DNA of 64,000 nt from Echinometra lucunter. Its lineage: Eukaryota; Echinodermata; Echinoidea; Camarodonta; Echinometridae. Of the stretch, positions 55,446-64,000 are shown in pieces (within the stretch, counting starts at the first letter, position 1; each line of letters starts with the position of its first letter). The stretch is taken from positions 18,595,156 through 18,659,155 of the forward strand of contig CM057169.1 in assembly GCA_029962745.1 (NCBI GenBank), given 5' to 3'. The position numbers were made by a program, and so were the translations under genes. The notes under the pieces were generated by a model. That model was given only the letters and a program-made list of their open reading frames with translations, had not been told where the DNA came from and ran no database searches.

Positions 55446-57744
55446 AGGGATTTGATAGGATTATCTATGCAGAAAGATGCACGTACCCCGGCTATTTATT
55501 CCAAAGCAGCTTTTTTTTGCCTAGAATTAGCAAAATGTTAAGTCCTCCGAAACGTGGCTAGAAAATGACTGAAGTTACCAGTGCAAACTGTCTATGTAAT
55601 TGAGAAGCCAAGGTTAAAAGATTTTCTCAAAGAAAATACGACTGAAATATCATTATCATTACTAACAGAGAATGTGTATATTGCGTCTTTATTTGAAGAT
55701 ATAAACAATACAATTGCAAATAATGTGAAAGTATATGTCAGTGTTAAGGACTCAGCGTTCCTCCCTTTGCCCAAGACCAGTGTTCCCCCTAGACGATGTA
55801 ATGTAAGACTAATCATAACAACATATGGACGAGTCATGGACGAGTCATCGGGTGTGACAATAGTGTCATGTGTCTGAACTGTGCCCGTTTTACCCAGAAG
55901 GGACAACAGTGGATATCGCACTATCGTATGTGATGACGAAAAATGCATATTGTCTTTCGGCTAATCGTGTCAATTTGGCTGCATTACTGCCGATAAAACT
56001 GATGATAGGTCGAGATATATGCATGGTGTTAGCACAGTATTAAGGAAAGTGAATCGTCTATATAGAAATGAAAATGGAAATATAATCTTAACTTCAAGCT
56101 AACTTCCTCCGATGGAATATGAGGAACTACAAGACATGACGTCGATATCACCTCTCTTCTGAAGGCATTCCCTTCTGAAGGCATTTCTTTCACCAATATT
56201 CCGCGGGCCTCCAGAGTTTTACCCAACACTCACCCCGCTCCATCCCCCACGAAAATGGTCTATGAATATTACGGAAGGTTAATCGTCAGGGCATTGTCTC
56301 CAAGGGTAGTTTGCGGAAATACTAATCAAGGAATAGCCATTCTGACATGTTTTCTATTGCATTAGATCCATTTCATGCTCTAGTTGAGATAACTATTTGC
56401 AAATTTTAGGTTATATGTTCACCTCACCCTACAAATGGCAGAAATATTCGATAATCTCTACAAATTTGCGCTTTCACACTTTTTATCACTAAAATTGGAA
56501 GGATTGATAAGAATTATTATAATTATGTTTTAAATGTGTGCCAAATCAACATTGATGAACTTTCGATTAAAAAATGGATTGAATCTTGTCACTACAGACT
56601 TACTACGTAAGATTATGACGGAGATTCTATCCTAATTGTTATGATTTTAAACTATAAATCATTCTTATCATCAAATCATTTAGTTATAAAACTTCATTTC
56701 TTTATATTTTCATTGCAATTTTACCACTTTTAATTTACTCCTTTTAATGATTATTGTTATCATTATCATTGTTAGTAATAGTATTATTGTTATTGTTGTT
56801 ATTATTATTATCATTTTTATTATTATTATTACTATTATTATTATTATTATTATTGTTCTTCTTCTTATTCTTATTATTCTTGTTATTGTCACCACGTTAT
56901 TGATATCATGCAATAATTATCATGATTTTACTATCATTACTATTTTACTCGTTATGGCAGCGTCTATATTAGTACATTGATGATAGTTATGTCGCCGTCT
57001 CGTAAGAGACACGCTGCTTCAACACTGATTTTAATCTATTTATCTATTAATTTATTTATTAATTATTTATTTACGTTTATTTCATTTGTTAATCGATTGG
57101 TTTAAATGTTTGTTTATTAATTCATGTTCTTGTTTATTTGCTCATTTATTTATTTATTTATTTATTCATTTCTAATCATTATCATGTTGTGGCGTCTTTA
57201 TTATAATTCAAGTCTTTTGTCATCCTTCAACTAGTCTTGTAAATTACAATGGTCATTAAAAGAAAACAAGCCACAAGTACGACAAATATATATATATATA
57301 TTTTTTTAGCGGAGCTCACCTGTTTAAAAATACAGATACAGAATCAATCAATAAATAAAATGAAGTGTAAAGCTTCCTTAATCAGTGATTCCTATGAATT
57401 ATATGTAAATTGTTATTCGTTTTTTGCCAGTAAACTAATAAAAACCAAGGATCTTCCTTCTCTATCATGTGTCTCAATAAGCTTTTTTGTTTGTTTGTTT
57501 GTTTGTGTGTTTGTGTGTTTCTTTGATTGTGAGTTTGTGTGTTTCTTTGATTGTGAGTTTGTGTGTTTCTTTGCTTGTGAGAGAGCTCTAAGACATGGTC
57601 ATGATTCGGCAATATTTCCTACACCATTTTTTTTTTAACCGTTGAATCCTTGAGGGGAAAGGCACTGCACCGAACTTCATGAATGCTTTGATCATATCAG
57701 TAGGATCCACGATCATATCAGGGAGGTGGTTTGTTGTTGTTGAA
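55446..57744. other. TRIM-NHL 3' flank, nothing coding
   Basis: It contains ATT/ATC microsatellites (56745-56880), TTTA-type repeats (57040-57170) and a TTTG/TGTG tract (57484-57575). No supported gene. Confidence 0.45.
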
Positions 57745-57940
57745 TTGGGTTTTTGCAGACGTGTATCAATCAAATATGATTATTTACGTCTGGGACCGAC
57801 CTTCAACATCACCATCCGAAAGACGTGGCAAATGTAGATTCATATCTTGCCAAAGGAAATTAGTGCCACGACAGGGATTCGAACCCCGGACCTTGTGGTT
57901 TAAAGTCCGGAGACTTATCCACTGAGCCACAACACCTCTA
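57745..57940 (-). mobile_element. tRNA-derived SINE
   Basis: The minus strand starts with a tRNA-like head carrying an A box, TGGCTCAGTGG (57929-57919), and a B box, GGTTCGAATCC (57885-57875), the RNA polymerase III internal promoter. The unrelated body (CTTTGGCAAGATATGAATC) is shared with 47977-48526. The cloverleaf is imperfect, so it is not called as a tRNA gene. Confidence 0.75.
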
Positions 57941-59126
57941 CTGAGATCTCCCCCCCCCCCCCCCCTTGATCATATCCAGCCGTGCGCCCTTTTTTTGCAC
58001 GTGGGTGTCCACAACTGCAGTCGGCTGTGGACCAACTCCACGTCCTTCGTTATTAGACCTGGGCCTGTAACATAAAGAGATACAATCAATCTTGTAACTC
58101 TTTGGTACATAATTTTCCATGGACTTAGATTCAAATCAATCGTAAGACTAATTGTATTTCTTATGCTACAGAGCCCTGGTCGCTATTGTCTGTCGTGCAC
58201 CTATCTGCATATCTTCTTGCACCTCCAGCAAACACATAGGCTTATCCCTTCTTACAGCTAAGAACTTGCGAGGAAATGATGGATAAGACCATTGTAGACC
58301 ATGGTTTAAAGTAAACCTCTTTCGTGAATTCGGGCCATAAAGTCCTTGATAATCAAGCTGGAATCATCATCCGTACTCCAATTTCTAATAGACCACCTTT
58401 TTGATCTCGCTTTTATCCATCCGACTGAAAAATGTCATCCGTCATTTCGAGGTCTCATTACTCTCCAGCCTAGTTTTGGTATGCCATGCATGCCTTTCAA
58501 ACAGAAGGATGCTTGCCGTATGAAAACCCGCGTTTCCACTGACGAGAAATAATAAAAAAAAAAAATATGGGAAACATGGTAATGTAGTAACTGTCTCTGC
58601 AGACTTTTTTCCATGCATGGGGGGGGGGGGGGATCATGGATATTGATTCGGAGCAGTATGGAAGACATGCTATCACCCTTAAAGCATTGTGGGTTGGTGA
58701 AACGTGTGATAACTCGTTGGTATACTACATGTATATGCGTGCGTGTGGGCGTGTGTTTTTAAACATCAACGGCCTAGGCCATATAACACAGAGGAGAGTA
58801 TGGCATTCGTGTAGTATGGAGGTTTAAATCCATCATTTTGAACCATGGTTTATCTCCTCCTTCGTGAACTCAGGTTAAAGGCTGGTTCACATATGAAGTG
58901 GTAAATCCCCGCGGTAAACCCGGCGGTGTTTTTTTTGGGGGGGGGGGGGCGTGTAAATGAATGGTAGAAGAAGCTGTTACAAAAACGCATCATTTTTTGC
59001 CTCCTGGCTGCAAACAAGTATGGACCAATCGAATTCTAACAAATTTAGCACAAGATATGACATCTCGACTTTGCGTAACTTCTGGCAAAACCAAAGACGT
59101 TTGAAAAGAATGTGTGCTATAATCCA
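57941..59126. other. Intergenic, nothing recognised
   Basis: C and G runs at 57950, 58620 and 58937. Short frames only. Confidence 0.4.
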
Positions 59127-59514
59127 GGGGAGCGTTTCATCCACCGGCGTAAAAAAAATCCACTCTGAGGAGTGGATTTACCGTTTCATACGTGAACAAG
59201 CCTTTATGCCTAGTTTAGCATCGTACAGAAATCGTAAGATCGTATGATATCCGCACGATCATCGCACAGCTATTGCAGGGTTCCCGCACGCTTATCTCTC
59301 CATAACCGTAATATCGAGCGGTCATCGCTCGATAACCGCAGGGTCTCCTTACTATTGCTGTACGACTGCCTTGGGGTGATGACGTTTTTTTTTTCAGATA
59401 GGTATATATTGGCCATCTTCAGAAGTATTGGATCTTTAAGTTTTCGCCACCGATGAAGTAAAGATGCCGTTCATACCACCTCTCTGGCTTTAATTGCAGT
59501 TGAGACAAATTTGA

Positions 59515-59691
59515 AGAAGGGAACGAGAGGCGATAATCTTGGAAGAAGAGGAAGTCCGACATGGACGCAGGGAAAGGACGGTCTGGGTGAAGCCGTGGCT
59601 CATGAGACGCGTCACACTTGGACATTACGACACGCTTGTGCAGGAGTACGAGTTTGCCCAGTTATTGAAATTAATAAAACAGTTTGCCTAA
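59515..59691 (+). pseudogene. PIF/Harbinger transposase (HARBI1-like) N-terminal relic
   Basis: An open segment of 58 codons without an ATG contains RTVWVKPWLMRRVTLGHYDT and LVQEYEF. This closely resembles the N-terminal (R)xWVRPWxxRRxxxGxYxxLMxEL signature of Harbinger-type transposases and their domesticated relatives. The frame is closed by TGA just upstream and TAA after FAQLLKLIKQFA. No catalytic DDE domain follows. It is a decayed fragment. A GGGGAGCGTTTCAT end (59127), as in the MITE at 25412, lies 390 bp upstream. Confidence 0.65.
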
Positions 59692-59858
59692 CAGATACAC
59701 ACACAAAAAAATGCCAAACTTTTTTCCAGTGTATGTTTTATAATTTGTAGGCCTTTGCTAGACGTTATATCTGTGTTATGAAATCAAGAGCAAAAGGGCG
59801 GTATATCAAAAGAGCCCCTTTGGCTTTGGAGCTCAAATTTCAATAAAAGGCCAATCTC

Positions 59859-61225
59859 GGTCACGTGTATGACCCAAATCATGAGAAAATAGCTGATTCA
59901 AAACTAGCTGTCAGTATTTATCTTGCAGCAGAATCTTCTCATTATGGAATTTTTAATAACTGTATACCCCCAATAGACTGAAGGCAATTGTTTAAGGAGA
60001 GCGTACATCATTTTTCTTTCAGAAGTCAAATTAGGTCGGTCACGTGTGTGACTTCGCACGAAAATGGGTCTTACATGTTGGTATTCAAACCTATTTTTCT
60101 CCATTTCCCTGTGAATGTAAGTTTCCACTTTTCATTAATGTATGATGGGGATTGCTCTAAACATCTTGAAAGCAATTTTCTATAAATGAATGAACTGTGA
60201 CGGGCACGGTTCGCCACGCCGGCTGACACGGTTTTCTTGTCAGGATGCCCCGTCCTTCTGGTCAAAATATATGACCGCTGCTAATGGCTGGAGCTGCCGG
60301 TGCTCGACCATCACCAACCGTCAACCGTCTCCTGCTCTTCTCCACCAGACCTACCAGCAATCACCCATCCGTCGAAGCAATCGTTCACCCTACTCGCCTC
60401 GTCACAGCAGCAGACAAGTGGTCATCCTTCCATAAATCATTCACCCCAATGCGTTCACTCTCTCTCCAGCTCATTAATTAGTTAACTAATTAACCACTTA
60501 ATCAAAGGCAATCAGACAGAGAATTAACATTCTATCATTACCTTTAATCAACACTCGGCAATCTCACACAGTTAACAGAGTGCAGCCCAGAATCAATTCT
60601 CGGTGAGAATGTTCAGGGAATATGAGGGGGCAGATTTCCTGCGGTGGCTAGGCCGTTGCATTCAATTGTTATGATTACACCGAATCCCCATACTTATTCA
60701 TTTAATAAATCATTGATTTACCAGTGATTAAAGTAATAGCACTTTCGTCAAAACGACCTAATTTACCAAATATAACCACTGGTCCTTGTCCAAAAATTTT
60801 TTCTAACAAATAATTAACCTAACAGAATCATGATAATCCCCCATATCAATAAAATATGCAAATTATGCAAATTTTCCTTCATTGCCGAGTATCTATCAGA
60901 TACGTTGCACCGCGTACGTTCCAAGTCCCATAGGTTCCAAGCCCCTACTGCGTATGTAACTCTATGACATGATAACAGATATGTTGTTCGTTACAGAACA
61001 TTCTGTTCTTTTAGAGGTGAAAATTCGGTCGGTCACGTGTGTGACCACTCAAAAAAGGGGGTGTTTTTAAATGACTCTGTAAGCACATTATAGTTGAGAA
61101 ATTATTTATTCTTATCAAAGACAGGGGAGCCTTTTTCATGTAAAAACTGTTTACAATGAATAAATCAATACATGTTATCTAATTTTCGAGCAATGAGGCA
61201 AAATTAGTTAGTCACGTGTGTGACC
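59859..61225. repeat. Four CACGTG-centred palindromes, two pairs spaced 179 bp
   Basis: GGTCACGTGTGTGAC or one-base variants start at 59859, 60038, 61031 and 61210. Both pairs have a spacing of 179 bp. Each of the last three is preceded by AAATT(A/C)GGT-like sequence. The core includes the E-box CACGTG. Between the pairs, 60190-60480 is GC-richer with no identifiable gene. Confidence 0.6.
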
Positions 61226-61254
61226 AAAAAGTTTCACTTTCCAGAGAATGGCTC

Positions 61255-61690
61255 TAAAGATACCTTTATCTTGCGGTATTCGCACAGCCTCTGTACGGGA
61301 ATCGCACGATCTTCCTACGACCCCCCTACAATCTCTGTACGATCTCCGTACAGCCTCTGCACGGCTTTGTCTTTGGCCCCTCTACGATGCCCAATACATG
61401 AAATCGCACGATGACCGTAAATAATGTAAACATAAAAATCGTAGCCCGTAGCCACCTACGATGCCCCCAAATCGCAAGGAAAATCGTAGACTAATCCATT
61501 GTACGATGACCATAGCAAATGTAAACTAGGCATAACTCCGCGCTAAACAAAATGACTATGGAGACCGTAAATCCGTATGAAAATCGTACGATGGTCGTAT
61601 GCCAGCCCAGGGAGATCATGTGAATGGAGGGATACGATGAGTTTACGGTCACCCTACGATGATCGTAGACCAAATGTAAACGGGGCATTA
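61255..61690. repeat. CGTACGAT-rich degenerate repeat
   Basis: Many copies of ATCGTACGAT, CTACGAT and TCGCACGAT in both orientations, with AAATGTAAAC boxes. A related stretch lies at 59205-59370. It looks like a MITE arm or degenerate satellite. Confidence 0.5.
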
Positions 61691-62296
61691 ACCAACTTTT
61701 TTGCCGATTTTTTTTTCTGTCGAACTCACACTTAAGCATAAACACACACCCTCACCCCACCCGCACAGACTGCTTTACACACATTTTTATTTTTATTTTG
61801 CGAGCGAGCAAAGCGAGCGAGCAAAAAAAACACACCACTTTTCTGGTTTTTAATCGCATTTTCAAATAGAAATTCTAAAATATGATGGTCGTTTATGACA
61901 GATTATCAAAAATTTTACTAACTGATTAATCAAAATATCATTTCTTCCTTAAAAAGTGTGGGGGGGGGGGGGATTTATACACGCCATCTCCCCCCCTCTT
62001 GAAAAAGTGGGAGGGGGAATATATCCCCCACCTCGCCCCGAGCAAAGCGAGCGAGCAAAAAAAACACACCACTTTTCTGGTTTTTAATCGCATTTTCAAA
62101 TAGAAATTCTAAAATATGATGGTCGTTTATGACAGATTATCAAAAATTTTACTAACTGATTAATCAAAATATCATTTCTTCCTTAAAAAGTGTGGGGGGG
62201 GGGGATTTATACACGCCATCCCCCCCCCCCTCTTGAAAAAGTGGGAGGGGGAATATATCCCCCACCTCGCCCCCCCCCCCGGATTTACGCCAATGG
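61690..62296. mobile_element. Truncated, internally duplicated relative of the hAT-like element 11744-12249
   Basis: It is inverted relative to 11744-12249. It starts inside the element (TTTTTTGCCGATTTTTTTT) and ends with GGATTTACGCCAATG, a TIR with one mismatch. A block of 234 bp beginning GCAAAGCGAGCGAGC is repeated in tandem from 61809 and 62043 with near identity, each block ending in the same G/C-run sequence. The far TIR is missing. Confidence 0.7.
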
Positions 62297-62449
62297 TTTT
62301 CATCACGTGTCTTGTCAGTGATTTTTACCGACAGTCGTTATAAGCTACTGAAATCCTTGCATCTAATTGGCTCAGAGCAAATTTGTAAGTTTCACCAAAA
62401 ATGCAGCTCATTGTAGCGGATCAATGCGGCCGGAACGGCGTAACGAAAA

Positions 62450-62582
62450 ATATGCGAAGCTTTGGAACGGATTTCTTTCTTCTTTTTTTCTCGATAAGAA
62501 GAAAATGCTATGCTTTGGAACGGCTTTCTTTGTTCTTTTTCTCAATAAAATAAAAAATGCTATGCTTTGGAACGGAAATTTG
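62450..62582 (+). repeat. Three-copy tandem repeat, about 57 bp
   Basis: GCTATGCTTTGGAACGG-like units occur at about 62455, 62507 and 62562, separated by T-rich spacers. The frame across them is a by-product. Confidence 0.6.
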
Positions 62583-62926
62583 AGTGCAAAAATGGGGATC
62601 TTCTCCGCGGCACATACCCACCACGCATTATATACTGAGTGCCCCCCCCCCCGGCGTGTTACAGCATAGTCCAGTTGGTTTGATGATGTGCGATGTTTCA
62701 AGAATAATCATTCTTTACTACGCAAGATGTATTATATTGCAGGTTATCAACGTGAACAGAAATTCATTTCGCAAATTGATATTGCCTGGATACGGCTAAT
62801 TTTTTCTTTCTCATATCATTATCTCGTCATCCCACCGTTGTTAATTCATGATTCATTTCACCCCCATTAATAGACCAATTAATAATGAAAGTCATGTGAT
62901 CGTGTAAAAGGGGTCGGACAAAACAA

Positions 62927-63253
62927 GGGGGTGTTTCGTAAAGCTGTTCGTAAAGTTATGCATGACTTTACGAACGACTTGAATATGAAGTGCCAAACGT
63001 GATGCCCAGTGTTTTTCCTAATGTTTTAACAAAGTGTGACTGCATTTCCCATCATCTCGATTAAATTTTGGCAAAAAATATACTCTCCAATAAAAACATT
63101 GTAAACAATAGTAATGTCATTCTACGTTTGCATACCCCCCCCCCCCCTTAGCTGATGCGATTTATAATGATCGAGAATCCCATTTGGCTTGCCATATTCA
63201 AGTCGTTCGTAAAGTCATTCGTAATTCTACGAACAGCTTTATGAAACACCCCC
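62927..63253. mobile_element. MITE with long TIRs (GGGGGTGTTTCRTAAAGC)
   Basis: Left GGGGGTGTTTCGTAAAGC and right GCTTTATGAAACACCCCC are inverted, and the inverted similarity extends over about 50 bp (CTGTTCGTA, GACTTTACGAACGACT). An internal C run is at 63127-63140. Confidence 0.75.
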
Positions 63254-63361
63254 ATGAAATACAGCTTGATCATTTCCATTCTTTGGAATTTTAGATAACT
63301 GAGAAATATAAACGAAACAAATTTCACCGATGGCCAAGTCGTGTTATCACCCGTTTTATAC

Positions 63362-63893
63362 TTAAAGTGATTACACAATGGTAATTTTTTTTTGGATATA
63401 TGATAGAGAATTGAATTCTAAGAAGAATAACATTAAAAAATTGATGATTTTCAATCGAAATCAATGCATTTTGGCTAATTTTCTCATAAAAAGTCAAGAG
63501 TTGACCAACAAAAATTTGAGTATGAGGTATGACGTAAAAGTGGGTACCATAGAGTTAAATACGTACTAAAAAACTCTATGGTGGGTACCCAGCTTCGCGC
63601 ATTGCAGTTGTGCTGCGCGCTGGACTGTACAATATGTATTATATTTTGCGCGCATTTTGCTAGAAGTGCGCGACAAGGTACCCACTTTGACGTCATTTTG
63701 ACGTAAAAGTGAGTACCCGGTTGAAACTAGGTCACAGCTGAGGGGTCAAAAATATCCTGAAATCTTACCACATTTGGGGGTTTCCTTGGCAACACGACTT
63801 TTAAAAAAACTTTAGGCAGATGATTTTCTGCTAATAAAATCACGCTCTTTTAAATGAGCTAACATTGTTTCAGCATTGGGTACCCCCTTTAAT
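63362..63893 (+). mobile_element. Repeat, sister of 34795-35290, with a tiny hairpin insert
   Basis: Highly similar to 34795-35290 from TTAAAGTGATTACACAATGG to GGTACCCCCTTTAA. It differs by a 41-bp gain at 63549-63589: a 34-bp hairpin with ATAGAGTT/AACTCTAT ends plus a 7-bp GGGTACC duplication. Confidence 0.75.
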
Positions 63894-63949
63894 GCCTTTA
63901 GATTTGAAAGATAGCGTTAAAGAATTGTAATTGTAATGAAACTAATGCG

Positions 63950-64000
63950 CACTGGCGTGCTGATGAGGGGTTTTGGGGTGACTGCCCCCCCCCCCCGCCC
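63950..64000. mobile_element. Possible left end of another hAT-like element
   Basis: CACTGGCGTGCTGATGAGGGG followed by a C run resembles the other termini in this window. The remainder lies outside. Confidence 0.35.

Noticed and set aside
55581..55877. 98-aa frame after the TRIM-NHL stop
   Set aside because: No splice signal, domain or codon bias; probably a chance frame in the 3' UTR.
57860..57940. Functional tRNA gene
   Set aside because: The A and B boxes are good, but the stems are imperfect and the sequence continues into a body shared with 47977; it is a SINE head.
60284..60485. Pro/Ser-rich frames in the GC-richer stretch 60190-60480
   Set aside because: Several overlapping short frames, no conserved motif and no splice signals. 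An LTR remnant was considered, but no matching ends were seen.
62367..62669. 100-aa frame
   Set aside because: It arises from a three-copy tandem repeat and a C run.

Overview
The window is eukaryotic nuclear DNA. It has AT-rich intergenic sequence, GT-AG introns, many microsatellites, long G or C homopolymers, and a dense layer of short terminal-inverted-repeat (TIR) transposons. Gene structure, the intronless 7TM receptor, the TRIM-NHL and NHLRC3 genes and the repeat style fit a marine invertebrate deuterostome, most likely a sea urchin. That assignment is inference; no species-specific marker was identified.

Genes, left to right. (1) A five-exon plus-strand gene (5484-13117) encodes a 220-aa single-pass BRICHOS-domain precursor. 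After the BRICHOS domain it has an RQKR furin-type site and a 16-residue Cys-bounded, beta-prone C-terminal peptide. A TATA box and a 234-bp tandem duplication sit directly upstream. (2) An intronless class A GPCR lies on the minus strand (23284-24231). (3) A four-exon minus-strand gene (27079-31436) encodes an unrecognised, basic, probably nuclear protein of 488 aa. (4) NHLRC3 (30865-38201, plus, five exons, 345 aa) is head-to-head and interleaved with gene 3: the first coding exon of each lies in an intron of the other. (5) A TRIM-NHL ubiquitin ligase (50367-55445, plus, six coding exons, 748 aa) has RING, two B-boxes, coiled coil, filamin and NHL domains. An NRF1-type promoter with a splice donor at 40.4-40.8 kb may be its distant 5' exon.

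The rest is mobile and repetitive DNA. Three elements (1086-2585, 11101-12622, 20395-20958) have hAT-like TIRs of the form CAGNGGCGTNG and perfect 8-bp target duplications. A fourth, 11744-12249, also with a perfect 8-bp duplication, is nested inside the second. Other elements include a PIF/Harbinger MITE with TTA duplications, a relic Harbinger transposase N-terminus, a TA-flanked MITE inside a tRNA-derived SINE, an AACGTT-rich element, a 1.85-kb element with 50-bp TIRs, a three-copy dispersed TIR family, several palindromic MITEs and a frameshifted LINE fragment. Tandem repeats of note are a triplicated block in NHLRC3 intron 1 and paired CACGTG palindromes spaced exactly 179 bp.

The genes show no sign of a shared pathway. 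The most interesting observations are the BRICHOS precursor with its C-terminal peptide and the interleaved gene pair.
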